The notes: generated by a model not told the origin, from the sequence alone. DNA of 64,000 bases from Gimesia sp. (GCA_002706765.1 PAJV01000024.1:221562-285561); one strand, 5' to 3'. Counted from the stretch's first letter, positions 44,179-54,694 are shown. Made by a program: numbers and translations.

Positions 44179-44628
44179 TTGATTAATTTCTATTGTTTGG
44201 ACAGTCAGTATTGTTGGTGAAGCTGATACAGAAGCTGAATTCCTGTTGGAAAGAATCAGCTCTGATTATAGGCGTCTCAGGTCGTTTCTGATAAGTCTGG
44301 TCTTCCTTCTCTTCTGAGATGATTGACAAATTCGAAGTCCGAATTTCGCAAAGTATTTTTGAAGAATTCTTTAAGTGCTTGCCTTGGAAGAAGATATCGC
44401 CGCTAAAGCTTAGTGAACCAGTAGGTGATCAGTGGGAATGTTTTTGAGAAACCGTTTTCCGGTTGGTAGAATAAACATCTTTCCCGCACATGAAACCAAT
44501 GACGCAGTCGCGTTAATACATATCTGAAGTGAGCACGCACGTCCTCAGCAGTTTGGAAAACATTTCTTTCGCAGTGTGTCTCATTTATCTTGTGTTTCTA
44601 AACGCCAATTTAGAAGGAGGGAGGAGCG
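44179..44628. other. Divergent intergenic region
   Basis: 450 bases between the MoxR gene and the CBS gene; no gene seen. It should hold both promoters. AAATTCG (44328-44334) and CGAATTT (44340-44346) form an inverted repeat overlapping a TTGACA hexamer (44323-44328), a possible operator, though no good -10 follows at normal spacing. The CBS gene has a strong AGGAGGGAGGAG ribosome site. Confidence 0.4.
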
Positions 44629-45108
44629 ATGGATAAACCAATTCTCGCTAAGGATATTATGGTCACAAAGTTGATCACGTTAACTCCGGATATGGATGTT
44701 CTGGAAGCAATCGGGATGCTGCTGAATCATCGGATTTCAGGCGCACCTGTGATAGATGCCGAGCATCGGATTCTCGGTGTGTTTTCTGAAAAATGCTGCA
44801 TGGATGTGCTGATTAAAGCCAGCTATGAGCAACTGCCTTCGTCGCAGATCTTTCCGTTCATGGATACCGAGGCCCGTTGTATATCGGAAGACATGGATCT
44901 GTTGACCATCGCCCAGATCTTTCTCAGCACTCCCACCCGCAGGTTACCTGTAGTGAGTGAGGATCGCACGCTGCTGGGTCAGATCAGTCGTCGTGATCTG
45001 CTGCAGGCGGGAAATAAAAGTCTGCAGTTTCGTACCAATCTCCCGCAGGAGAAAAATCTGCTGTATTTGAGCGGAATTATGAATCGCGAAGAATCGCCAA
45101 TTTCATGA
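44629..45108 (+). CDS. Tandem CBS-domain protein
   Basis: 159 residues made almost wholly of two CBS domains. The first contains DIMVTKLITLTPDMDVLEAIGMLLNHRISGAPVID and the second begins at MDTEARCISEDMDLLTIAQIF and ends RRLPVVSEDRTLLGQISRRDLLQ. Such pairs (Bateman modules) bind adenosine nucleotides and sense energy charge. No catalytic partner is fused or adjacent, so its target is open. The ribosome site is very strong and a Rho-independent terminator follows, making it a monocistronic unit. Confidence 0.92.
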   Translation: MDKPILAKDIMVTKLITLTPDMDVLEAIGMLLNHRISGAPVIDAEHRILGVFSEKCCMDVLIKASYEQLPSSQIFPFMDTEARCISEDMDLLTIAQIFLSTPTRRLPVVSEDRTLLGQISRRDLLQAGNKSLQFRTNLPQEKNLLYLSGIMNREESPIS

Positions 45109-45151
45109 ACCGTTACCGATAGTGATGGGGATCGACCCTGGATGAATGACT

Positions 45152-45190
45152 GAGAAAAGCCAGCTGGACCTGATTCAGCTGGTTTTTCTC
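45152..45190 (+). terminator. Strong Rho-independent terminator
   Basis: A 15-bp stem, GAGAAAAGCCAGCTG (45152-45166) with CAGCTGGTTTTTCTC (45176-45190), has a single G-U pair and a 9-base loop. The paired A and T tracts make it bidirectional in principle. It ends the CBS transcript. Confidence 0.9.
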
Positions 45191-45362
45191 GTTCCTGAGG
45201 TTTGATTTTAGCAGCCTGTCAACTAAAATCAGTGCCGCTTCCGCTTCCAGGCAGAGAACAGGCCAGTCGTCTGAATCAGCTCTCGCAGCGGCGTTTCCAC
45301 GATATAATTGAATAATTGACGAATCTACTCAGGTAAAGCTATCTATTTGAAGGACTTGCAGC

Positions 45363-45923
45363 ATGGACCAGGCAGAAATTTTACTCGACGCGGAAGAGAG
45401 AATGGACAAAGCGGTTCACGTGTTCCAGGGGCAATTGCAGGGTATTCGAACAGGACGCGCCACTCCGGGCCTGGTCGATTCCGTCCGTGTAGACTATTAC
45501 GGCTCCCCGACCCCTTTAAAGCAGATGGCCAATGTCAGCGTGCCGGAACCACAACAGATTCTGATCCGCCCTTTCGACGCCGGCATGGTGGGAGAAATTG
45601 CCAAAGCGATTACCGCCAGTGATATGGGCCTGGCTCCCAACACGGATGGGCGTGTGGTGCGATTGAATATTCCGCCCCTGTCTACAGAACGACGGCGGCA
45701 GATGGTATCCCGGGTCAAAGAACTGGCTGAAGAAGCCCGGATTTCCATCAGAAACATTCGCCGAGATGCCAACAAGCACGCGGATCAGTCAGAAAAAGAC
45801 AAAGTGATGGGGGAAGATGAACGTGACGATACCAAAGACCAGGTTCAGGAACTGACCAAAAAATTCGAAGGTAAAGTCAACAGCATGGCCGATGCGAAAG
45901 AAAAAGATGTGATGGACGAGTAG
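45363..45923 (+). CDS. frr: Ribosome recycling factor
   Basis: 186 residues, the standard length of RRF, which splits the post-termination ribosome together with EF-G. The signature GIRTGRATPGLVDSVRVDYYGSPTPL and IRNIRRDANKHADQSEKDKVMGEDERDDTKDQVQELT regions are intact. The ribosome site AAGGA lies upstream of ATG 45363. The usual pyrH/tsf neighbours are absent; pgk follows after 129 bases. Confidence 0.97.
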   Translation: MDQAEILLDAEERMDKAVHVFQGQLQGIRTGRATPGLVDSVRVDYYGSPTPLKQMANVSVPEPQQILIRPFDAGMVGEIAKAITASDMGLAPNTDGRVVRLNIPPLSTERRRQMVSRVKELAEEARISIRNIRRDANKHADQSEKDKVMGEDERDDTKDQVQELTKKFEGKVNSMADAKEKDVMDE

Positions 45924-46052
45924 TCTGCAGAACATCCAGTTTCGCTGGCATCAATGTCGAATCATTCAGGATGACTTCAGGTTGGCTTGAGGGCATCGTT
46001 TTCAATACACAACATTCAACCTCTGTAAGATAAGAGACTGGTTCAAGTTTCC

Positions 46053-47240
46053 ATGGCTAAGAAGACAATCGAGAACGTAGACGTTGCAGGTAAAACCGTT
46101 TTAATGCGAGTGGATTTCAATGTCCCCTTGAATGATGAACTCAAGATTACCGATGATCGCCGGGTGCGGATGGCGCTGCCTTCCATCAAGTCGGTGATTG
46201 ACCGGGGAGGCCGATTGATCCTTATGAGCCATCTCGGTCGTCCGACGGGAGAAGCCAGTGATTCCAAATACAGCCTGAAACCTACAGCAGGCTGCCTGGC
46301 TGAACTGCTGGGACAGGATGTGGCCTTCGCGACCGATACCGTCGGTGAAGATGCCAAAGCGAAAGTCGACGCGCTGCAGGACGGCCAGGTGCTGATCCTG
46401 GAAAACCTGCGGTTCAACGCCGGGGAGAAAAAAGGGGACGCTGCTTTCGCCGGCGAACTGGCTGCTTTCGCCGATGTTTACTGTAACGATGCCTTTGGAA
46501 CCTGCCATCGAACCGACGCTTCCATGGTAGCCGTTCCTGAAGCGATGGCGGGAAAACCCAAAGTGGTCGGCTTCCTGGTCGCCAAGGAAATTCAATATCT
46601 GACCGATGTGATTGCCAGTCCCGAGCGACCCTTTGTGGCGATTCTGGGAGGGGCCAAAGTTTCCGACAAGATTAAAGTCATCGATAACCTGCTGGGAATC
46701 TGCGATAAAGTTCTGATTGGCGGCGCGATGGCTTACACGTTTGCACTGGCGCAAGGCGGGAAAGTCGGCGACAGCCTGGTGGAGAAAGACAAAGTCGATC
46801 TCGCGAATGAGTTAATCGCCAAAGGCGGCGATAAGCTGATGCTGCCGGTTGACACTCACTGTGGTGATGACTTCAACAGCAACTGTAATAAGCAGGTTGT
46901 CAAAGCGGGAGAGATTCCCGATGGTTTTGAGGGTCTGGATATCGGTCCCGAGACCGCAAAAATCTATGCCGAAACCGTCAAGTCGGCGAAAACGGTTGTC
47001 TGGAATGGTCCGATGGGCGTCTTTGAAATGACCCCGTTTGACGCCGGAACCAAAGCGGTCGCCCAGGCGATCGCGGACAGTGATTCGACCAGTATCATCG
47101 GCGGGGGAGACAGTGCCGCCGCAGTTCAACAGCTGGGATTTGCCGACCAGGTCTCGCATGTCAGCACCGGCGGTGGTGCCAGTCTGGCCATGCTGGAAGG
47201 TCAGGAATTCGCCGCCGTCAATCTGCTGGACGAAGCCTGA
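46053..47240 (+). CDS. pgk: Phosphoglycerate kinase
   Basis: 395 residues, normal for Pgk, which transfers phosphate from 1,3-bisphosphoglycerate to ADP in glycolysis. [48 protein letters not shown] and the C-terminal GGGDSAAAV loop are all present. A terminator hairpin lies 32 bases after the stop. No unusual substitutions seen; the usual gap or tpiA neighbours are absent. Confidence 0.97.
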   Translation: MAKKTIENVDVAGKTVLMRVDFNVPLNDELKITDDRRVRMALPSIKSVIDRGGRLILMSHLGRPTGEASDSKYSLKPTAGCLAELLGQDVAFATDTVGEDAKAKVDALQDGQVLILENLRFNAGEKKGDAAFAGELAAFADVYCNDAFGTCHRTDASMVAVPEAMAGKPKVVGFLVAKEIQYLTDVIASPERPFVAILGGAKVSDKIKVIDNLLGICDKVLIGGAMAYTFALAQGGKVGDSLVEKDKVDLANELIAKGGDKLMLPVDTHCGDDFNSNCNKQVVKAGEIPDGFEGLDIGPETAKIYAETVKSAKTVVWNGPMGVFEMTPFDAGTKAVAQAIADSDSTSIIGGGDSAAAVQQLGFADQVSHVSTGGGASLAMLEGQEFAAVNLLDEA

Positions 47241-47272
47241 TTCTGTACTTTGTCCGCATTTATGAACTATAC

Positions 47273-47311
47273 ACAAAACACAGTCTGTTCGTTAACGGGC
47301 TGTGTTTTTGT
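47273..47311 (+). terminator. Rho-independent terminator after pgk
   Basis: ACAAAACACAG (47273-47283) pairs with CTGTGTTTTTGT (47300-47311) around a 16-base loop; the T-tract is part of the stem and continues beyond it. Confidence 0.8.
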
Positions 47312-47411
47312 TTTGGGGGAAGGAGATGCTCGAAATCCGTGAGCAAACAGGTTAAAATGAATGTAATGTTTCCCTTCAGGAGGGACTGTGTACTAGCCTG
47401 ATAAAAATCAG

Positions 47412-47547
47412 GGGTGCCACTGTCGGCTTGCCCGACAGTGTGAATTGTGTAGAGACATTCAATGAGAACAGTCTCCGTAACGGGATGATTTGAGTATTGG
47501 TTGCCGAGAAGGATTCGGCACTGTTGGACCAGCCAACAGTGGCACCC
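47412..47547. repeat. GGGTGCCAC inverted-repeat element, full copy
   Basis: 136-base element bounded by GGGTGCCACTGT and its complement ACAGTGGCACCC. Inside are perfect hairpins: CACTGTCGG/CCCGACAGTG at the left end, GCCGA/TTCGGC and CACTGTTGG/CCAACAGTG at the right end. The first ~90 bases recur at 47652-47741. No coding capacity is believable; it looks like a MITE or related palindromic repeat. Confidence 0.7.
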
Positions 47548-47652
47548 TCGGTTAATCAAATCAACTCTGTGATTTTAGTATTTATATGAGCTGAGAAAGA
47601 CTGTCGGCAGTTGCCAACTGAAGCATCCATTCGTTGATCGAGTTACCTGTCT

Positions 47653-47746
47653 GGGTGCCACTGTCGGCTTGCCCGACAGTGTGAATTGTGTAGAGACATT
47701 CAATGCGAATAGTCTCTGAAACGGGATGATTTGAGTATTGGCACCC
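47653..47746. repeat. GGGTGCCAC element, shortened copy
   Basis: Second copy, about 94% identical by eye to the first over 90 bases (roughly 5 differences). It ends directly in GGCACCC, lacking the ~41-base right-hand hairpin region of the full copy, as if deleted between repeated TGG/GG(C) bases. Same orientation as the first copy, 241 bases apart. Confidence 0.7.
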
Positions 47747-47818
47747 TCCGTCTTTCGATTTTTAATCAGCTTCCTTGGCACATGAATTCAAGTTCTGTTT
47801 GACTATGGGGGAAGTGAG

Positions 47819-48616
47819 ATGAGCGCGGCGTTATTAGATGCAAAACAGGTTGCTGCGTTTCAGAAAGATGGATTTCTGATTGTGGATTCGCTCTTCAGTC
47901 AGGAAGAAGTGACTTTGTTAGGTCAGATTGGTCGAGCTGATCTGGCCATGCAGCAGGCGACCTTCAGTCGAGCCGATGGGGAAGGGGGCTCGGTCAAACT
48001 GAATGTCGAGAATGAACTGCACGATGATATCTATGGTGCAATCGCCTCCTGCCGACGCGTCGTGGACCGCATGGAGGCGTTGCTGGGAGATGAAGTCTAC
48101 CACTACCATCACAAGATGATTCAGAAAGAAGCGAAGGTGGGCGGGGCGTGGGCCTGGCATCAGGATTACGGCTACTGGTACAACAACGGCTGTCTCTCCC
48201 CGGATATGGGCAGTTGCATGATCGCCGTGGATCGTGCGACGGTCGAAAACGGCTGCCTGCAGGTACTGCGGGGAAGTCATCTGCTGGGGCGCATCGATCA
48301 TGGAAAAGTAGGCGACCAGACGGGCGCCGATCCGGAACGGGTTCAGGCAGCACTTGAGCGGCTGGAATTGTTTTACTGTACCTTGAAGCCGGGATCTGCC
48401 ATCTTTTTTCATTCCAATCTGCTGCATCGTTCTGATCAGAATAAGAGCGAACATCCGCGGTGGGGTTTTATCTGCTGTTACAATACGCGTCATAACAATC
48501 CCTATAAAGAATCGCGGCATCCCCGTTATACCCCGCTGCAAAAACGGGACGACGCTGATGTTCTGAGCGCAGGACGCACTCAATGGGAACAGATGCAGGC
48601 TCATCCCTCGCTCTGA
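47819..48616 (+). CDS. Phytanoyl-CoA dioxygenase family protein
   Basis: 265 residues of the PhyH Fe(II)/2-oxoglutarate oxygenase family. The iron triad is His and Asp in WHQDYGYW and a distal His in LLHRSDQN; Arg in the later CCYNTRHNNPY segment may bind 2-oxoglutarate. The ribosome site GGGGAAG is good. Such enzymes hydroxylate diverse small molecules; the substrate is unknown here. The two GGGTGCCAC repeats lie upstream, and queG starts 25 bases downstream, perhaps in the same transcript. Confidence 0.9.
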   Translation: MSAALLDAKQVAAFQKDGFLIVDSLFSQEEVTLLGQIGRADLAMQQATFSRADGEGGSVKLNVENELHDDIYGAIASCRRVVDRMEALLGDEVYHYHHKMIQKEAKVGGAWAWHQDYGYWYNNGCLSPDMGSCMIAVDRATVENGCLQVLRGSHLLGRIDHGKVGDQTGADPERVQAALERLELFYCTLKPGSAIFFHSNLLHRSDQNKSEHPRWGFICCYNTRHNNPYKESRHPRYTPLQKRDDADVLSAGRTQWEQMQAHPSL

Positions 48617-48641
48617 AAAACGATCGGCTTTTGAGAAAATT

Positions 48642-49811
48642 ATGGGAGATGCAACGGGGGTCACAGCCGAGGATCAGAGCAGGCAGTCTGCTGCCATCAA
48701 GCAGATGGCTTACGAGTGTGGCTTCGACCTGGCAGGCCTGGCACCGGCGATCACTCCTGCAGGCTATCACCACTTTCTGGAATGGTTGAATCAGGGCTAT
48801 GCGGGTGAGATGAATTATCTCGAACGCCGCAAAGACGCTTACCAGCACCCCGCACATGTGATGAGTTCCGTCCGCAGCGTAATGATGTTAACGCTGAATT
48901 ACCGGACCGAAGATCCGCCGCCAGTCTCGGGAACGGAAGCGCGGGTCTCGCGTTATGCCTGGGGCAGTACGGACTACCATAAAGTGATCCGGAAAAAACT
49001 CAAGCAACTCTCCCGTCTGATTCGCGAGCAGTTTCCCGATTGTGAAACGCGGGGCGTCGTTGACACGGCTCCCTTACTCGAACGGGATTTCGCACAGCTG
49101 GCCGGCCTGGGGTGGATCGGGAAAAATACATTGCTGCTCAATAAGACAGAGGGGAGCTGGTTTTTTCTGGCAGGGCTGCTGCTGAGCGATGAACTGGATT
49201 ACGATGAGCCCCATCATTCTTCGCATTGCGGCACCTGCACACGTTGCCTGGATGCCTGTCCCACCGATGCCTTTGTGGAAGGCGGAGTTCTGGATGCGCG
49301 GAAGTGTATTTCTTACCTGACCATTGAACTACGCGATCAGCCGATCCCAAGCGAATTACGACCCGGTTTGCAGGACTGGGCGTTTGGCTGCGATGTCTGC
49401 CAGGATGTCTGCCCGTGGAATCGCAAAACGCCGCTGAGCCGTGAAATTGCGTTTCAACCCGTGGAATCGTATTCCCCCCTGGATGCCTGTGAATTATTGA
49501 CACTGGATGACGCGCAGTTTCAGGAACGATTTCAGAGTACCCCGATGTCGCGCTCGGGACGGGCGGGTTTATTACGCAATGCAGCCATCGTGCTGGGCAA
49601 CCGGGGAGATCAAAGTGCCGTGCCCGTTTTGAAAAGAGTACTCAGTGACACAGAGCCTTTAATCCGGGGCGCGGCAGCCTGGGCCCTGGGACAGCTGGGA
49701 GAAACGGAGACGCTGGACTCGCTGGCAGCACAATTGTCAGTCGAACGGGAATCGAGTGTCAGGCTGGAACTGCAACAGGCGATTACCAGCATTAAAGCGT
49801 CAGGTAAATAA
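48642..49811 (+). CDS. queG: Epoxyqueuosine reductase
   Basis: 389 residues. QueG reduces epoxyqueuosine to queuosine in tRNA wobble positions and needs cobalamin. The two 4Fe-4S clusters are in CGTCTRCLDACPTDAF and CDVCQDVCPWN; VDTAPLLERDFAQLAGLGWIGKNTLL holds the catalytic Asp. The C-terminal ~80 residues are HEAT-like repeats (SAVPVLKRVLSDTEPLIRGAAAWALGQLG), as in full-length bacterial QueG. The cobalamin need gives a weak link to the CbiX-like gene at 28645. Confidence 0.95.
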   Translation: MGDATGVTAEDQSRQSAAIKQMAYECGFDLAGLAPAITPAGYHHFLEWLNQGYAGEMNYLERRKDAYQHPAHVMSSVRSVMMLTLNYRTEDPPPVSGTEARVSRYAWGSTDYHKVIRKKLKQLSRLIREQFPDCETRGVVDTAPLLERDFAQLAGLGWIGKNTLLLNKTEGSWFFLAGLLLSDELDYDEPHHSSHCGTCTRCLDACPTDAFVEGGVLDARKCISYLTIELRDQPIPSELRPGLQDWAFGCDVCQDVCPWNRKTPLSREIAFQPVESYSPLDACELLTLDDAQFQERFQSTPMSRSGRAGLLRNAAIVLGNRGDQSAVPVLKRVLSDTEPLIRGAAAWALGQLGETETLDSLAAQLSVERESSVRLELQQAITSIKASGK

Positions 49812-49943
49812 ACTGAAAAATGACGGGGGAAAGTGTCAGGCGCTAATGGAAAAAACAGGGGGCGTCGATTACGATCATCAGAAGCAGCCGTGTCCAGTCA
49901 CACGGACAGATACAATCTATAGCAAAGAGAACGGGAGTCAGAG

Positions 49944-50747
49944 ATGGGCGATCAACTACTCATAGGCGTGAATGGAGCCGCTGGTCGAATGGGGCAGCGC
50001 GTGGCAGTTCTGGTCTATCAGGATCCGGATTTGAAGCTGGGAGCCGCACTGGAATCAGAAAATTCACCGGCGCTCGGCAAAGATGCTGGCGAAGTCGCAG
50101 GCATCGGCCCCATCGGGATCGAGATTCAGTCAGAGTTGACGGATCGTGTGGATGTGATCATCGACTTCTCCTTGCCAGCCGGTCTGATCAAAATTGCCGG
50201 TATCTGCGCCGAACGACAGATTGGCCTGGTCGCCGCGACCACGGGGCTGACACCCGAGCAGCGGAATGAAGTCCTCACCGCTTCACAGACCACGCCCCTG
50301 ATTCTGGCCCCCAATATGAGCCTGGCAGTGAACCTGATGATGAAACTGGTTCGTGAAGCCTCGCACTCACTGAAAAATTCGCCGGGGGGAGTCGATGTGG
50401 AAATCATCGAACGTCACCATCGATTCAAAGAAGATGCTCCCAGTGGAACCGCATTGCACTTCGGTGAAATCGTGGCTGATGAAATGGGCCAGACGGACCA
50501 CGTTCATGGCCGGGAAGGGCGCCCGGGACCGCGACCCATCTGCGAGATTGGCTACCATGCGTTGCGCACGGGCGATAATGTCGGCGAGCATACCATTGTC
50601 TTCGGCATGATGGGGGAAACGATTGACCTCACCGTGCGTGGGCATACCCGCGACAGCTATGTGTATGGTGCATTGGCTGCTGCAAAATACCTGGTGACTC
50701 AAAAGCCTGGCCTCTACACCATGGCGGATGTACTCGGGTTAAATTAG
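49944..50747 (+). CDS. dapB: 4-hydroxy-tetrahydrodipicolinate reductase
   Basis: 267 residues, normal for DapB in the lysine/diaminopimelate pathway. The N-terminal VNGAAGRMGQRVA is the nucleotide-binding loop. The catalytic segment ERHHRFKEDAPSGTAL has the expected His and Lys, and LAPNMSLAVNLMMKL and GEHTIVFG complete the family pattern. The ribosome site GGGAG precedes the ATG. Presence of dapB suits a lineage with meso-DAP peptidoglycan. Confidence 0.96.
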   Translation: MGDQLLIGVNGAAGRMGQRVAVLVYQDPDLKLGAALESENSPALGKDAGEVAGIGPIGIEIQSELTDRVDVIIDFSLPAGLIKIAGICAERQIGLVAATTGLTPEQRNEVLTASQTTPLILAPNMSLAVNLMMKLVREASHSLKNSPGGVDVEIIERHHRFKEDAPSGTALHFGEIVADEMGQTDHVHGREGRPGPRPICEIGYHALRTGDNVGEHTIVFGMMGETIDLTVRGHTRDSYVYGALAAAKYLVTQKPGLYTMADVLGLN

Positions 50748-51046
50748 CCTGTAACCCGGTTTCCCGTAGTCGCTCCAGGGGCATGTAAGACAGACATCAT
50801 TGAACAGTGCCGCTCTGGTAAAGTGTGTGCGCAGCAGTCACTCATTCTGCCAGGGCTTCCTGTTTTACCAAGTCCGTGAAATGGTCAAGAGCCCTACACC
50901 CCGCAACCGATACAAGAAGAGCGCTGACTGCGTCTCTATAGAGCAGGTAACGAAGGAACCGGTGATTTGATTACTGGTTCTGATACTCAGGAATCGGGTA
51001 TTTATCTGTCAATAATCAGGTTATTCAGCTCTCGAAGGAACGAGTG

Positions 51047-51601
51047 ATGAGTTGGCTTAAGTCCATCAATTATAAGCATTTTCTGCAATTAATATCGAAA
51101 AGATATGCGACGTCTGCGCCCCGTTTTCTGTTCCGCTGGAATCAGACGACTAAGGTCTTTACAGGACTGCTGGCGAGCGTCTTCACCATGATGGCGTTGT
51201 TGTCGTTTTTCGGTTCACTGGAAGACCCGAAAGAAGAACCGGCTCAATCGCTGGCGCCTGTTCTCGGAGCCAGTGATGAACTCTCCATGGAGTTTGGTCT
51301 GGACGCGAAATTGCCTTTGCAGGCCCCGGCCCTGGCAGAACCAGACGCGCAGAGCACGGGTCAGCAGGAGTCACTGATTCAAACGGTCTCAGTCGATCAG
51401 GCTCCCCTCGCCGGGACAGATCAGGCTTCCGTTTTCCATGCCCTGGGACAGCAGTCGGGAAATCCTCACGGGCATATTCAGCAGGTTGGCGGAGATCATC
51501 CGATCTATGTGTCCCCCAGAAGGTCACCGGGAAATCAGCCCGTTTTACAGGATACAGAAGCGGCAGCCTGGCTGACAGGGGAAATCGAAACGCTGGAGTA
51601 A
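51047..51601 (+). CDS. Single-pass membrane protein, function unknown
   Basis: 184 residues from ATG 51047 (AAGGA upstream). A basic N-terminus precedes one membrane helix (VFTGLLASVFTMMALLSFFGSL, about 37-58), so the rest, rich in Gln, Pro and Ala and probably disordered, lies outside. No recognised domain. The ExeA-like ATPase starts 94 bases later, and the pair resembles secretion or pilus-associated gene sets in layout only. Confidence 0.65.
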   Translation: MSWLKSINYKHFLQLISKRYATSAPRFLFRWNQTTKVFTGLLASVFTMMALLSFFGSLEDPKEEPAQSLAPVLGASDELSMEFGLDAKLPLQAPALAEPDAQSTGQQESLIQTVSVDQAPLAGTDQASVFHALGQQSGNPHGHIQQVGGDHPIYVSPRRSPGNQPVLQDTEAAAWLTGEIETLE

Positions 51602-51695
51602 TCGTCGGTAAACCAAATACATTATCTACTCTTAATCAATCAATTAAGTGTCAGTAAACACTCCGACACTGAAACATACGCGGGAATCAGAGTTT

Positions 51696-52523
51696 ATGTA
51701 TCAGACCTACTGGAATCTGAAAAGTGGTCCCTTTGAAGAAAAGATGGACGCTTCTTTTTTTTACGACAGCAATCCGCATCAGGCTGGCTTGTTAAAGCTG
51801 GAATATCTGATTGAAAACTGCAAGGGTGCCGGTCTGCTGGTAGGCGGTTCAGGAGTCGGAAAGTCTTATCTCTGTCATGTGCTGAAAAGTCAGCTGGATG
51901 AGATTCATCAGCCATTCGTGCATCTCGTGTTTCCCCAGTTGTCGCCGATCGAACTGATTTCGTACCTGGCAGTCGAACTGGGAGCGGAAGAAGCCGGGAT
52001 TGAACCGATGGTTCCAGGCAAAGACCGGATCGTCCGGGCCCTGCATCGACAGTTGCAGATATTGTGTGAACAGGGTTACAAGCCGGTGATAGTCATCGAC
52101 GAAGCGCATCTGATTGTCGATCAGCGGATCTTCGAAACATTGCATCAGCTGCTCAACTTTCAGCAGACTTCCGATATCGACTTCACACTGCTGCTGGTGG
52201 GCGACCAGTTACTGCTCAGCCATCTGCAGCGCTCGTCACAACTGGATAATCGGATTGCCGTGCGTTGTCTTCTGAAATCGTTTTCCGAAGAAGAAACGCA
52301 GAGCTACGTGGAACATCGACTGCAGGTCGCAGGCCGTTCTGAACCGGTCTTTGAACCAGAGGCATTCCAGACACTGTTCGAGCTGACACAGGGAAACCCG
52401 CGCAAGATTAATCGACTCTGCGACCTGGGTCTGCTGGTCGGTTACGCCGATGAACTCTCCCTGATTACTCCGGACGTCCTGGAAGCCGTCGCCGAAGAAC
52501 TGGTGACATCGATCCCGGATTAG
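51696..52523 (+). CDS. ExeA/MSHA-type AAA ATPase
   Basis: 275 residues from ATG 51696. MYQTYWNLKSGPFEEKMDASFFYDS matches the start of ExeA-like proteins; an upstream GTG (51648) adds only 16 residues. Walker A is VGGSGVGKS, Walker B VIVIDEAHLI, and FTLLLVGDQLLL is sensor-like. In Aeromonas ExeA works with ExeB to build the type II secretin; no ExeB or secretin is seen here. The C-terminal peptidoglycan-binding domain of true ExeA is absent, so this is a shorter relative. Confidence 0.85.
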   Translation: MYQTYWNLKSGPFEEKMDASFFYDSNPHQAGLLKLEYLIENCKGAGLLVGGSGVGKSYLCHVLKSQLDEIHQPFVHLVFPQLSPIELISYLAVELGAEEAGIEPMVPGKDRIVRALHRQLQILCEQGYKPVIVIDEAHLIVDQRIFETLHQLLNFQQTSDIDFTLLLVGDQLLLSHLQRSSQLDNRIAVRCLLKSFSEEETQSYVEHRLQVAGRSEPVFEPEAFQTLFELTQGNPRKINRLCDLGLLVGYADELSLITPDVLEAVAEELVTSIPD

Positions 52524-52551
52524 AAAAAGGTGTCTGCAAACACTTTACCGC

Positions 52552-53331
52552 TCAGTTTTTGTCGGACAATAACTTTGCCGTCTTTGTTTTATTCCTGCAG
52601 AGAGCATACGTTTCAGCTGTCTCTCCATCGCTGCAGACATGCTGAGGATTGGCACCTTTTTTGAGAAGCAGTTTTACAATTTCATAGCTCTGATCATCAT
52701 CTAATGAATTTGATAAAGCACACAACTCAAGTGGTGTTGTATCATCGACATCAAATTGATTCAGATCAGCACCGTAGGAAATCAACAACGTTATGGCCTC
52801 ATAATGTCCATATAAAATTGCCAAATGGAGCGCTGAGAAACCCTGATGTAGATTATTTATCTCCTGAGTGCATGATTTGAGGAGCTCACTCAAAGTGGAT
52901 ATTTCACCTTCACGTGCTGCAATTGCGATACGAGAGGCTCGGCGGACTTTTTTCCTGTCATCAATCAATTCATATTGAATCAAGGCATCTGTATCGGCTT
53001 TTAAATATATTTGTTTGCCATCCAGATCTAACTCAAACCCATCCTCTCCCACACCATCGTCAAGCTGAGCGACAGTAAATTCCTTTAATTTCTCCACCAT
53101 CTCGTCGCTGAAGTTTTCTGGAACTGTATATGTAACTTCAAAGCCACTTCTATCATCCTCAATCCAACATCGGATAACTCCACCTGTGACTCCCAGATCT
53201 GCTAATTCGGAATCCAGGTAATCGGCTAACCTCTCTTCCGTAACTTCCGATTGATTTAAAGTCAGTAATGCTCTCTTGCCTGATTCTGATTCGTTAGAAA
53301 TTTCTGCAAGCAGATAAAATGTCAAACGCAT
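52552..53331 (-). CDS. Ankyrin-repeat protein
   Basis: 259 residues with lower G+C than its neighbours. The C-terminal ~110 residues hold about three ankyrin repeats (FSALHLAILYGHYEAITLLISYGADLN; TTPLELCALS...YEIVKLLLKKGANPQ; ETAETYALC). The N-terminal ~140 residues are acidic and of unknown fold. Such proteins often serve as partners or immunity factors, but no toxin gene is next to it. It faces the ExeA-like gene tail to tail, at the left edge of the accessory patch. Confidence 0.8.
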   Translation of the reverse strand: MRLTFYLLAEISNESESGKRALLTLNQSEVTEERLADYLDSELADLGVTGGVIRCWIEDDRSGFEVTYTVPENFSDEMVEKLKEFTVAQLDDGVGEDGFELDLDGKQIYLKADTDALIQYELIDDRKKVRRASRIAIAAREGEISTLSELLKSCTQEINNLHQGFSALHLAILYGHYEAITLLISYGADLNQFDVDDTTPLELCALSNSLDDDQSYEIVKLLLKKGANPQHVCSDGETAETYALCRNKTKTAKLLSDKN

Positions 53332-53378
53332 GTGATGACAACCTCATAATTTAATGCAACCAAAATGCAATTAAGTTA

Positions 53379-54341
<963 letters not shown>

Positions 54342-54518
54342 TGCAATCCTCATTTCTATAAACGTGTATATCGGGAATTGCCGTTATATGTGATAAAAAA
54401 TTACGGTTCTTTCCGTATGATCTCGGCAAGAGCGCTGATGGTTAATTGAAAGGTCAAGCCACGTTAACCAGATATACTTGCGAACTTCCTCGGGAAGTTG
54501 TTTTACCATGTTGAACTG

Positions 54519-54624
54519 CTCAAAACTTAGCGTCTTCGTTCCGTGCCGCGGCCAGTCTCTTGTCAATTTGCGAATCCCGCTCGATCTCAGCGATCAATTC
54601 ACCAGGATGGATGTGTGCTTCGTT
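54519..54624 (-). pseudogene. Possible 3' remnant of an unknown gene
   Basis: On the minus strand one frame reads PNEAHIHPGELIAEIERDSQ onward for about 35 residues to a stop at 54519. It has protein-like composition but no start; upstream it runs into a repeat-like sequence (54637-54667). It may be the tail of a gene cut by that repeat. No family recognised. Confidence 0.3.
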
Positions 54625-54694
54625 GGGACCTGAAAAAGGTGTCAGGAAACAGAAAAGGTGCCATTCGGCCCAGACACTTTTTTGGCTTCCGATC
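54625..54694. repeat. Short sequence resembling the IS4 element ends
   Basis: GTGTCAG (54639-54645) and GTGCCATTCG (54658-54667) also occur at the ends of the insertion sequence at 55187-56909. This may be a decayed end or a target motif. The match is short, so it is only a candidate. Confidence 0.3.

Noticed and set aside
46101-46754. 217-codon minus-strand frame opposite pgk
   Set aside because: Shadow of pgk; every Pgk motif is on the plus strand.
47412-47746. Direct repeats considered as a CRISPR array
   Set aside because: Only two long, imperfect copies with internal palindromes and no regular short spacers; no cas genes.
47260-47781. Two minus-strand frames of 99 and 68 codons after pgk with similar peptides
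   Set aside because: Their similarity comes from the repeated GGGTGCCAC element, not from a gene family.
47918-48664. 248-codon minus-strand frame opposite the PhyH gene
   Set aside because: Plus strand shows the iron triad; the antisense frame has no start signal.
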